DNA of 51,021 bases from the NCBI GenBank assembly GCA_020736575.1, contig JAGPYM010000102.1, forward strand, positions 1 through 51,021. Direction: 5' to 3'. The DNA is from Thelonectria olida. Lineage: Eukaryota > Ascomycota > Sordariomycetes > Hypocreales > Nectriaceae. The position numbers were made by a program, and so were the translations under genes. The stretch's first letter is position 1. The number at the start of each line of letters is the position of its first letter. The notes under the pieces are model-generated. The model was not told the origin of the DNA. It made no database searches and saw only the letters and a list, made by a program, of their open reading frames with translations. This document shows, piece by piece, positions 11,620 to 21,060 of the stretch.

Positions 11620-13400
11620 TCTACGTCAGCTCATGAAGTGACCCGGCGGAGGAGAACACCGATGAAAACGTCGTCTTCCGGATCAAAGTCTGGAGGACTG
11701 ACATCTCCGGAAGCAAGCCTGGAACGGCACCTTGGTATGGTTTCGTAAAGTGCAGGTTGACATCCAAGCCAAACCCCAGGGTGTTTCCAATCGTGAGCTC
11801 AGACACGGGCAAGTCCTACGACATTGGGGTCAGTCCGCTTATTCCTTAAGATACCAGCCGTAATTTGGAGAAGGACTGCGTCTTATCTGGGTAATAAACC
11901 GTGTATCCACCCTATTTTCTATTAGCTGTCAGACTAGGCGATCGAATTTTGGGGATGGGAACTGAGAAACAGACTTACGCTCTAACTCGCACTCAGATAG
12001 CCATTGAGTGTGACATCGGTCTTGTCGCCGGGCTTGTTTGCAGGCGTACGCCCGTCTCCTTGTAGGAAGTAAAGGAAGCCCAGCTATGGTACAGACCCAA
12101 GAGTCCAGGTTACAATCATAGAAAAGCCGTGATAGGACTCTGCCTTTGCTTCGCCAAAGATTGAGATGCCCAGGCCTTGCGTTTCTGAACTGTCACCAGT
12201 CTCACATTCGCTTGTGTGATGGTAAACAATCCGGTCCAGCTTCGCCTTCTCGTTGTCGTTCAGATGCCCTGAATTTTCGAAGTTGGCTATGTCGTATTGC
12301 TTAAACCAGTCGTCAATAGAATCGAGCCACAAGCTCCTCGAGGTCTCGCTTCTTTTTTCCTTCAGTATCGACAGCAGCATTCCAGTAACCCCTGACGTTG
12401 GAGTAGTCCATGCGAATGGAGAGCTCACCAGCATCCCGCCTTTCCAAGGCCAAGTTGTAGTCGAACGAGAAGGTTTTCCATGGCGACTGCCGCCGGAATC
12501 GACTGGTTTTGCGATGGCACAAGGGAGACAGCCCCGCGTACGTTCCTTGACCACACTCAGGCATGTGGACGATGGTTCCCTCGACTCCGTCCATAGCGAC
12601 GCCGAAACACTTCTCAAACTTGTGATTGAGGCAAATGACGCGAGCAGTCTGGGCTTCCTCTAGCGGCTTCCCGAGGGGGTCTTCGGGGCAGTCTAGAAAG
12701 TGCATACCAGGGTTATTTCTCTTGGACATTGATGAAACAACAGTGTCAGACCCGGCAAAAGGAAGAAGGCAACGCTAGGCTCGTCCGGATGACTCTTGTA
12801 GCTACCTCCCCTAATGTTAATCAACTCGAACTCGGGGACAGCGTCCGGCGGTGGTAGGTATTCGGATGGGAAGATCTTGTCCAAATCGACAGGGAGGAAT
12901 GGCTGGTTCTTCTTGCCAGGGGCATCACAGCAGAATGACTGCTGTCGGCCTGACAACAATTAGTAACTTGACGCCGTGGGTTGCGGGAACGTATCTGCTA
13001 ATTCTTGCCGTTATCACAGTATCTTCCTCCCATCCCTTGCGGATCCAAGTCCAATGTAAGCAAGTCTTGCGCGCAGAGCTGATTTTCAGTGAGGTACTTA
13101 CCGTTTGCATTTGGAATCGCAGTCGCCATTGTACAGAGGTCTTCCCAGCCCCACCGATCAGTATACAGCTTGACCTCACCAACATCACACTTTCCAGAGC
13201 AGTCTGTCTTGGCAGCACCGCCTCCAGCGTTCCAGTGACAGTCGTCTGCGGTGATGCTCGTTCATCCGGGACAGCAAATAAAACGAGCATTCGTATCGGC
13301 GTCTCCCTTGCAGGCGTCATCATTGGGGTCAGTCTTTATCCTTCCAACTGCCGTCCCGCCCGTGTTGCATTGCCCTCCACAAGGCAGTGGGCGGAGATGA
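11620..13400 (-). pseudogene. Decayed GH18 chitinase, C-terminal part
   Basis: Minus-strand fragments in order resemble the long C-terminal part of fungal subgroup C GH18 chitinases: CDVGEVKLYTDRWGWEDLC (~13190-13130), FLPVDLDKIFPSE (~12890), MHFLDCPEDPLG and GTIVHMPECGQGTYAG (12700-12530), LSIRMDYSNVRGYWN (~12400), QGDGRTPANKPGDKTD (~12040) and IGNTLGFGLDVNLHF (~11780). Breaks include an in-frame TGA at 13264-13262 and frameshifts near 12755 and 12320, with more disruption towards 11620-12000. The catalytic GH18 barrel is absent. In intact relatives the enzyme is secreted and degrades chitin. It converges with a LysM pseudogene, the known partner of this chitinase class. Confidence 0.75.
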
Positions 13401-13760
13401 CTGCGGTACGCTTGAACTGAGATATATAATCTCTCTCACAGACTTCATCTTCTTGAACCCCGGAGTCTGGGGCTAACTGCACCAACCTGTGACTTGAGAC
13501 TTCTTAGTGTGTCGCCCCTGTGGGTGACCTCGATGACTATCCTGGCTATTTTGAGCCACAGAGACTTGGACCATCACTTCAGGCGGCGCCACCGAAGTTG
13601 CCTACATTGAGCCGTGGATCGAGGATCTTATATACATTCCCTTAGGCAACAACACCCGAAAAGACTGCTATAACTACCTCTGGTGGAGTGACAGCAATAG
13701 AGACCCGCCCCTTGCGAGAAAGCTGCATCGTTCTAGAGACTGTCCCCCGAGCAGTTCTTT
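13391..13760 (+). pseudogene. Decayed LysM-domain secreted protein
   Basis: Plus-strand reading gives DFIFLNPGVW, then after a one-base frameshift near 13470 NCTNL, a TGA (13490-13492), LETS, a TAG (13505-13507), and CVAPVGDLDDYPGYF. This is the C-terminal half of a fungal LysM motif (known pattern DFYxLNPxVxxNCTNLW-YCV). A second piece, PLGNNTRKDCYNYLWW (~13640-13690), resembles the linker and start of a further LysM module. The TGA sits where the family has Trp. LysM proteins bind chitin and can shield hyphae or mask chitin from host recognition. This copy cannot make a working protein. Confidence 0.65.
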
Positions 13761-13944
13761 TTATAGAACCCAAGCCTAGACCAGAATTAGGATGCTATAA
13801 CTTCCAACCTACAACTTTCCCTGCGCCATCACTCCCAGTCTTTCGTACTGCATGCAAATAGCAAGTGAAACAACCGCAGCCTTGACAACTACAGCCTCTC
13901 CAGCCGCTCGAGCTTCCGGCAAGATTGCAAACTGCATAGAGTAG

Positions 13945-14212
13945 TTCCTTTATAATTTTAAAACTATTTAAAGAAATATTAATATTTATATTTATATAAT
14001 ATAAGATAATAGCTAATAACTTACTTTTATTATAAAATTTATATTTTTAATTTTTATATTTAAATAGATTTTTACTATTTTAAAATTAATAAGAAAAATT
14101 TTATATAAGTTTATTATTTTTAATTTTATATAATATATTAATTTTAATATTTATTATATTATTTTAACTTTAAATATTTTAATTAAATAATTTAATATTA
14201 TACTAAACCACA
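13945..14212. repeat. Short AT-rich RIP-like patch
   Basis: About 270 bp of nearly pure A/T with sharp borders, between the LysM remnant and the next regulator gene. The composition matches the large AT-rich blocks, so it is probably a small RIP-mutated transposon fragment. No internal repeat structure was identified. Confidence 0.7.
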
Positions 14213-14391
14213 TTGTGGTTCAGATGCTGCAATATGGCGCGTTATTTCCTCTTCCCGTTGGCTGCGCTCGGAAAGTCTCACTTCTGCCCGTCCTCGTCGC
14301 GGTCTCTAGGTCGCTGGAGAAGTAGTCGTCAGGGATGTAGTTCTTCGAAGATTATCAACGAGTCATGTCGCATTTGTCAGCATACTTGACG

Positions 14392-14409
14392 GAGGTTCCG
14401 CGGAACCTC
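14392..14409. promoter_or_regulatory. 18-bp perfect CGG-type palindrome
   Basis: gaggttccgcggaacctc is a perfect inverted repeat centred on CCGCGG, 109 bp upstream of the start codon of the Zn2Cys6 gene at 14519. Zn2Cys6 dimers typically bind paired CGG triplets, so this is a plausible operator, possibly autoregulatory. The same core recurs upstream of the dehydrogenase at 17352. Confidence 0.6.
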
Positions 14410-14518
14410 ACTCCCCTTGCCCAACATGGGAATGAATCCCACCTCGCCTTACTTAATCTTGTTGCTATTCCTATCAAAAAAGAGGAGAGTAAATTAGTTC
14501 TTCTCGACAGCAATAAAA

Positions 14519-16518
14519 ATGGAACGACGTAGAGCGATAAGGCAGGTATGCAACCTCATGTTCCCTATGCTCCTCGTCTTCAATCACCTCCACGCTCACC
14601 TTCGAATCCAGGCATGCGATCTCTGCTATAACAAAAGAATTAAATGCGATGCAAAGAAGCCTCGTTGCGCCCATTGCGTCGTGTACGACGTGGAATGCAC
14701 CTTTGCCGCTGCCAGTCGAAAAGTCGCACCGAGGAAGAGGGAAGTCCAGAGCAGGGAAGATGTCGAAGCCGTGTCGTCGCGCTGTGACCGCCTCGAAGCT
14801 CATATGAAGGTTCTTTCGGAAAAGATTGAGAAACTTGAGAGTCTTACACCACAGAATGCAGTCACTCACCAAGTGTCTGTGTCCATCAGCGAAGACACCG
14901 GTGGACCCAAGGACAGCCACCAGTCCGGGGCCATGAGTCTACCACCACTCGAAGAGACCCTGCCGATGATTAAGAAATATCTGGCAACATTCAACTCGAT
15001 CCTCCCGCTATTTGATTCCAAGACCCTGTTGGCTACGGTTAAGCAATGGTACTGGCATCCGCGCCAGAGAGACCAGACAACTTGGGCTGCCATCAACGTC
15101 GCCCTTGCACTGGCAAATCGTCATACCGACCGAAACGAATCACCCCTGAGTAACAGCGTAGCCGAATACCTCGACAACGCACAGTCGGCGCTGACTCATG
15201 TCATTATGAGCGACATAGACCTTATCAACGTGCAAGTGCTTGTGGGCTTGGTCATGCTCTTCCAAGGCGCAGAGAACCTGAGGCCACCGATGGTTCTCAT
15301 CGCTACGGCTTTGCGACTGGCGCACAAACTTGGACTTCACACTCGGCAAGGCTCTATGCATTTGGACCGTTCCGAGGCTCTGCAGCGCGACCGCGTCTTC
15401 TGGATCGCGTACATCCTTGACAAGGATCTTAGCTTGCGAACGAGACAACCTCCCATCCAGCTCGATGCCGATGTAGATCTGGATCTGCCGCCCGAGGAAC
15501 CAATAGACAATGACGATACGGGTTTTCTCTTTACGTCGGACGGTCGCTCCAAGGTGAACTTCTTCCGTGTTCGGGTACAGCTTGCCTGCATCCAAGGAAA
15601 TGTCTACGACTGTTTATATTCGGCGCGCTCACAGAACTTGAGCTTGGAGCAGCGGGCTCGGAATGTGCAACATATCCGTAGCATGCTTGAGGGCTGGAAA
15701 TCTCACATACCCGATGAATTCAGTGCCAATACGATATCTCGAGCCAGCGCCACAGAGTTGTCAAGATATTTTTGCATCCTCTATTCAAGCCGTCTATCTT
15801 GCTTGGTTTTGATCAGCAACGCTGATACATGGGACGGGAAATGGGTGCGAGACCTTCAGGAATACGGGAGAAAGGTTGCCGTAGGACAGCCAGCGCTTCC
15901 AGTCCTTCCACCGAACGACTGGCAGACACTTGTGACCGCATCTCGGGATTATATGAGGATGTTTGTCAGTATCCCGAACAAGGACGCATCGTTTGTCTGG
16001 TAAATACTTTTCTCATATTCAGAGATGGACGATGTGGATGCTAATGAATCGCAAGGATGACGGCGTGCACGTATATCGCGAGTCTCCTTTGCCTCCTCGC
16101 AAATAGCATTCACAACCCAGGCCATGAAATAGTCGAGTCTGATAAAGAGCAGATAGATATGGGGCTGAAATTTGTGGATGAATTGATCGTCCAGACCAGC
16201 CTAGAGCAGATACGAACAATGCGGGATGCTTGCAGGGAGCTTCAGCAGCACGCTCTCGCCATCGCTCAGAATGAAAGACTGGGCGAGGCGGCCCCATTTG
16301 GGTTCTCCGAGGACATAGATGGTTCATCGCCAAGTTTTCGTCAAGACTTCGACGGCGGTCCTTTACCAGCCAGACATCCGCTATTGGCTACGGTTTCGGA
16401 GAATGACTCGTCTATTCAAGGTCATGATGGCACCTCTTGGGATTTGGGTGAGGGTATTGGGACCGGCAGTCAAGCTTGGCTCGATGGCTTCAATCTTGGA
16501 CCTAATTACGTCCCTTGA
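14519..16518 (+). CDS. Zn2Cys6 fungal transcription factor
   Basis: Three exons (14519-14545, 14612-15999, 16056-16518) give 625 residues. The first intron is 66 bp, so the frame stays open through it, but splicing it joins MERRRAIRQ to ACDLCYNKRIKC and creates the normal N-terminal cluster. The Zn2Cys6 motif spans residues 11-38 with C-x2-C-x6-C-x6-C-x2-C-x6-C spacing, followed by a basic linker and a short coiled coil (~70-90). The middle part is a typical fungal-specific TF regulatory domain (for example ALRLAHKLGLHTRQG and RVFWIAYILDKDLSLR). It is a DNA-binding regulator of the Gal4 class. The dehydrogenase gene follows on the same strand, and both promoters carry CCGCGG palindromes. No defects seen. 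Confidence 0.9.
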
Positions 16519-17351
16519 AGGCAAACTTGGATGACGTCGGGTTGAGGCAGATGTAGTCACACTGTTTAGTTGATTCGATGCTGTCTTCCCAGCCACAGTG
16601 AAGTGAAGAGGCGGAGGGGCTCTGGGTCGACAGGCCCGGAGTTGTAGCGTTGGGAGGACATGGTATTGGTGAAGATGATTGTCAGAAGAGGGCTGGTGAT
16701 TGCGGATGCCTGTCAAGAGTAGAAAATTCTTATGTGTCATTTAGAATATATTGGTCTATTATGAGTGCGTATAGAAAATGGTGTTTCGTGGAAACAAAAG
16801 GCCAGGTGATGTTGTGGTTTGATCCGCCGTCGTCCTATTCTCTTACCCCTGGGCTTGCCTTTTGTCAGCAACCTGAAGCCAAACCGTTCACACTGCTTTA
16901 CTAATGACCTAGTCAAACTGAGGTTCGTTTTCGGTACTAGAGTACCCCATCAGCGGGAGGTCGTGACCTCTAGATGAATCAAATCAATGACTCCATCGCT
17001 GGTAATGCTTCCGCGGAAGCAGTAAGAAGTATACCCTTCGTTAATGAAATGGCTCATACATTAGACGAGTAGTATCGCCAAGACTGCACTCCGCATAGAT
17101 TACCGGTCCTCTGATCTGAATATTGCTGCTTTTGAAGGTTGTAGCTTGAGTTGGTGCGCGGCTTTGAAATCGGTAGCTTCTGCGGAGGTTCCGAGGAGGT
17201 TCCTTATCAAATGTCCCCGAGTTCCGGATTTGTTACTGATCCCTTCCGCGGAGGTAGGATTGCATCAATATAAGACTCAGGCATTTGTACTACAATTTCT
17301 GAGTGAAAACCGAGTCAATCTAAAAACAACTCGACCATCCTTACCAATACC
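16519..17351. promoter_or_regulatory. Promoter region of the SDR gene
   Basis: No convincing gene is present. The segment holds a perfect 14-bp palindrome gcttccgcggaagc (17007-17020), a near-palindrome ccttccgcggagg (17242-17254) just upstream of a TATA-like atataag (~17268), and intermediate half-sites (gcggaggttccgaggaggtt, ~17180-17199). These match the core of the palindrome in front of the neighbouring Zn2Cys6 gene. Confidence 0.6.
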
Positions 17352-18319
17352 ATGTCGGACAAACTCGAGGTCAAGGCTCCCAACATCATCCCCTTTACCA
17401 AAACGCACCACCATAAACCATATCCATTCATCTCGCCCACCCGGCCAGAGCTCACCGCGGCGGGAAGGAATGTCGTCGTGACTGGTGGAGGCACGGGGAT
17501 CGGCAAAGCCATCGCCGTTGCTTTCGCGCAGGCCGGCGCCAAGTCGGTTGCCATTGTCGGACGCCGACTCGACCGTCTCGAATCTGCAGCCACCGAAATC
17601 GCTGCTGCTGGTCCCAGTACTCGCGTCATCTACAAATCTGCCGACCTCTCCCAGGGCGCCACCATCGAGAGCGCTGTAAAGAGCATCGCGGACCAAGTGG
17701 GCAAGATCGACATCTTCGTGTCCAACGCGGGCATGCTGCCTGAACTCGAGTCCGTCGTCGGTTATGACGTGCGCGAGTTGGCTCGCGGTTTGGAGCTCAA
17801 CGTCGTCGGAGCTTTCAACGCCATACAGGCATTTCTGCCCCTTGCTGCCCCTGGCGCGAAGCTCTTTAATGTCTCATCTTTCATCGCCCACCTCCCACCC
17901 ATGCCGGGCATGTTTGCTTACGCGGCAACCAAGGCCGCCATTGTTAAGATGTTCGACTACGTGGCGGCTGAGAATCCAGACTTGCATGTCGTTCACATCC
18001 ACCCAGGCGTTGTCGAGACGGAGATCAATAGTCATTTTGATTTCAAGGGCCAGGATGAGCGTGAGTCTATCTTTTGGTTTCGTCCGTTCGCGTGCAACTG
18101 CACCTCTCTCGTATCCAGGATAAATCTGCTAACTGGAGGACTGTAGCCGAGCTCCCCGGCGCCTTTTCTGTCTGGCTCGCATCGCCGGAAGCCAAGTTCC
18201 TGAAGGGAAAGTTTGTCTGGGTTAACTGGGACGCCGAGGAGTTGATTTCGCGGGCGCAGGAGATTGAGGATCCGAGTCCATTAACAGTATACCTCCATAG
18301 TGTTCCTAACTATTTTTAA
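17352..18319 (+). CDS. Short-chain dehydrogenase/reductase
   Basis: Two exons (17352-18060, 18147-18319) give 293 residues. A classical SDR fold is indicated by the Rossmann dinucleotide motif TGGGTGIG (44-51), the NAG motif (125-127), a catalytic Ser (175 or 176, NVSS) and the YxxxK pair Y190/K194 (YAATK). Classical SDRs perform NAD(P)-dependent oxidation or reduction of hydroxyl/keto groups; the substrate cannot be told. The C-terminal exon (VWVNWDAEELISRAQEIE) is typical of fungal secondary-metabolism-type SDRs. The start ATG sits ~85 bp after a TATA-like element. The Zn2Cys6 gene lies upstream on the same strand, and shared promoter palindromes suggest co-regulation. Confidence 0.9.
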
Positions 18320-18889
18320 TATTAACGGCCCTGACGTTTGGGCAACAAAGATGCACGGCTCTGGCTTAGCAGTCAAGGTGTTGGTCAATTCGTCATCCAT
18401 TAATGCTTGACCAGTTCTCTCTCTCTGTGTAAGGACGCAACAAGACGTCAGACTCGAGTCTTCGAATTGGAAGTGGCGAATCGCTTCATCCGGCCAGTCT
18501 TATGACATCTCTGCCAGCCCTTGGCCTGCTGTAATTGCAATCTGAGCTTACGGTGCCCATGTCACTATATTGGGAAGAGAATGGCGCTGTCCCTTGCGCT
18601 GCATTCTTGATTATCTTTCTATGTAGGGTTGTCACATGTGCTTTCATTCACTAATGCCCTGGAAAGCATCATATCCGTCACAACCATGGCACGGTCACCG
18701 TTGTTATGGTATCAGGCAGTTATTTTTCTTCCCTCTGCCGAAGAATACTATGATGTCTCCGAGCAAAGAGTGCATTACTATGAAGGTAACAATAAATACC
18801 AATGCAAGAATAGTAATAGAACATTGGCCATGACGCTCATGATATAAGCCTTTGATTGGGTTACGTGGGTCTTCATAGTAAAGAGCATA
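18320..18889. other. Gene-free stretch
   Basis: No ORF with recognisable features. It contains the 3' flank of the SDR gene and sequence leading into the GH31 remnant. The small plus-strand frames around 18630-18850 overlap each other and show no domain. Confidence 0.5.
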
Positions 18890-18891
18890 CT

Positions 18892-19365
18892 TTACGTTGT
18901 CAGAATATGTCCCTTATTCCGCAGCGCGGTGGTAGTATTGGCGGACTTGATGCGCTGAGGGTAGACGATGCCGCCCTTATAGTGGACTGTGATGTCTGTC
19001 ACGTCAACATCGGCAGAGGCATATTCGCCGTTTCCGCGGACTGGCTCTCTAGTGCCCCATTCGTAGAAGATATAGTCAGGGAGGCAGAGGTTGACCCGAG
19101 TGCTGTTCTCTTCAGTGACGGGAGTCACGAGAATGCCGTCACCGTAGAAAAACTGCAGATCGATGGGAAGGCGTTGGGATCATTTGGATGGTTGAAGAAG
19201 AGAGGATTGAGCGTTGGTTCCTGTCTGGTTCTGTTTGTACATGGCAGTATAAATATAGTCGACTGGGTCACTGTTAGAGAACTCCTCTCACCTAGCGCAG
19301 AGCGCCTCAGTCACATTGACACCGAAGCCACAGACATCGAGACCCACGAGCGGGACTTGGTATAA
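18892..19365 (-). pseudogene. GH31 alpha-glucosidase remnant
   Basis: Reading the minus strand from 19365 gives [21 protein letters not shown], a TGA where the family has Trp, then DYIYTAMYKQNQTGTN, a frameshift to FFNHPNDPNAFP, another frameshift to FFYGDGILVTPVTEENSTR, and YIFYEWGTREPVRGNG with HYKGGIVYPQR. This order and wording match the C-terminal third of fungal GH31 alpha-glucosidases/alpha-xylosidases. About 45 residues are missing between the first two blocks. The overlapping plus-strand ORF 18856-19365 is a shadow of this gene. Not functional. Confidence 0.75.
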
Positions 19366-19529
19366 AGATGCAAACGCTCTAGTAGCTAGATTTCATCTAT
19401 CTATCCTGGATTCTATTTACATTAAAAATAAAGAAGAAAGAAAGAAGTTTCTAAGTGCCCCGAAGCTATATAACGATTTCTCGTCCCTGGCCCGTGATGA
19501 CCAACATAATCCCATAGATAACAAGCCTC

Positions 19530-20123
19530 CTAACAGAACTGTCTGCCGTTCTGATCCTGCACCATAAAGCCAGACACACCAAACTTGTCAGGGATTGTTC
19601 CCGCTGCGTCCAGGAAAGTCAAAGGTGCGGGAGCTCCAGCCTGCGGATTATTCGCAGGCTGCAACAGATTGAAGCCCTTACTATTCGCTAAGTCGTATTT
19701 AAGCGTTACATCAGTCGGTAGGTTGGGACTGCTGTATAGAGTGCACGACCGCTTGCCGCCATCCTCTGGCATAAAGGTATGCTTCCACACCCAGTTCGTG
19801 CACTTAGTAGGTTCCTCTAAACACTTCGCAGCACAGTCGCAGGCGGTCTTAAAGCCGTCCTTAAAGAAGAAGTGTTGCTCTGTGACGACGCCTGTCATAT
19901 CGATACCCTGGTAGTACCGGACGCAGCCGCCCTCGCGATTGGGAGCCTGAAGGTTGGGGAAGCGGTCCTTGGTGATCTTGCCCTTGCAGATCGCCCAGTT
20001 CGAGTAGGAGTTGAAGTCTGGGAAAACGTCGCCGTCTGAGTCGTGGTGGCCACGGGGGTTGAGGGGAGTCGCCAAGGCGGCGGAGGCGAGGAGGGCAGAG
20101 AGGGCAGCGGTGGTGAAATGCAT
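19530..20123 (-). CDS. Small secreted cysteine-rich protein
   Basis: One exon, 197 residues, starting at the ATG at 20123; the frame stays open further upstream, but this ATG begins a clear signal peptide (MHFTTAALSALLASAALA, residues 1-18). The mature protein has eight cysteines (46, 67, 95, 97, 101, 108, 127, 197), enough for four disulfides. The CDCAAKCLEEPTKCTNWVW and KRSCTLYSS spacing resembles a PAN/apple-like fold, but I cannot name a family. It is probably extracellular. Small, secreted, Cys-rich and beside repeat-rich DNA fits a candidate effector, although this is inference. A TATA box and a CCAAT box lie upstream. Confidence 0.8.
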   Translation of the reverse strand: MHFTTAALSALLASAALATPLNPRGHHDSDGDVFPDFNSYSNWAICKGKITKDRFPNLQAPNREGGCVRYYQGIDMTGVVTEQHFFFKDGFKTACDCAAKCLEEPTKCTNWVWKHTFMPEDGGKRSCTLYSSPNLPTDVTLKYDLANSKGFNLLQPANNPQAGAPAPLTFLDAAGTIPDKFGVSGFMVQDQNGRQFC

Positions 20124-20250
20124 TTTGTCGAGCGTCTTAAGCTGACAAGTGAAGGTGAAGGTGGTTGAGTTGGTTTGTTTTGTTAAGCAAGTAATTGATA
20201 GTAGTGATAATGATGAGAATTGGGACTTCTTATTGGGATCTGGACGGCCG

Positions 20251-20315
20251 TTATATACACTTCTGAATCGACGAATAAGTGCGGCTAGAGTGTTTTGGTC
20301 TGGAGAATATTGGCT
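20251..20315 (-). promoter_or_regulatory. TATA and CCAAT boxes of the secreted protein gene
   Basis: On the minus strand a TATATAA box (20257-20251) lies ~128 bp before the start codon, and an AGCCAAT box (20315-20309) lies ~52 bp further upstream. This spacing is normal for a fungal promoter and supports the start at 20123. Confidence 0.55.
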
Positions 20316-20349
20316 ACACCTCCAGCCACAAGGTAACAACTAGAGCCCG

Positions 20350-21020
20350 GAGGCTCCGTGATCCGACTATGAAGACCTGTGCGGCTGTGCCCTGGCCTAT
20401 CAAAGAGCGAGGGGGACATTCTAAAGAGGCTTTGACTATACGAGTAGGGCCAGATTCTTACTAAGAGCTGTAGTGGACAAGAAACTCGGTTAGGCTCTTC
20501 CTGGAATAGCCTGTTGAGGCTCAACCCTGCCGTTGACAGCCCGATGGCCTGGCAGTACACCTCTTCAGAATACTTAATGAGGCTGCAACATCTCTGTGGC
20601 TGGATATTAAAAACCCTAAAAATAGGGTCCTCCGTTCTAGATCCCAAGCCACCCACTGCCAAATGCACTTCATGGTCTTCCAATCCCACTTGTATTGCAC
20701 CCATGACTCGTCCTCCAATTTGTTGTCGCACGGCTTGTTGGGCTTCGTGGGGTCTCTTTCCGTTCGATCTCGTACAACGCGGCCAGTAAAAGCGTGGTCT
20801 CACACATCACTTGCGGCACGGGTTCGTCTCCTGAACTAGGGCTTTTAGCGGGAGCAAGTCTTTCTTCGCCTTGAATTGCCGCAAGTGGTCGGCCCATCCC
20901 GTCCTCTCCACCCATAAGTTCCGCTCTTTCGTTTCGTCCGCAACTTTGATCCCCTCCTCTTCTGCCTTGTTGAATCTCCCAACACGTTCTCAGTTGATTC
21001 TTTCCGGTGGTGTAATGAAT
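20350..21020 (-). pseudogene. Possible decayed ORF, unrecognised
   Basis: Between ~20970 and 20810 the minus strand reads FNKAEEEGIKVADETKERN and then WVERTGWADHLRQFKAKKD with LLPLKALVQETNPC before a TGA; the frame then continues open to ~20290. The first part has the look of a coding sequence often seen in fungal transposon-like or helicase-associated genes, but I cannot place it firmly. It lacks a credible start and is interrupted, so it is most likely a fragment. Confidence 0.3.
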
Positions 21021-21060
21021 GGAATCGGGCCAGTCGTCGGAGGCGGGAGCTAAAACTCAC

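Noticed and set aside
12253..13420. Plus-strand ORFs 12253-12663 and 12851-13420
   Set aside because: They run opposite to recognisable chitinase sequence on the minus strand and match no protein family.
18856..19365. 169-codon plus-strand ORF
   Set aside because: The minus strand of the same segment is clearly GH31; the plus ORF is antisense and without features.
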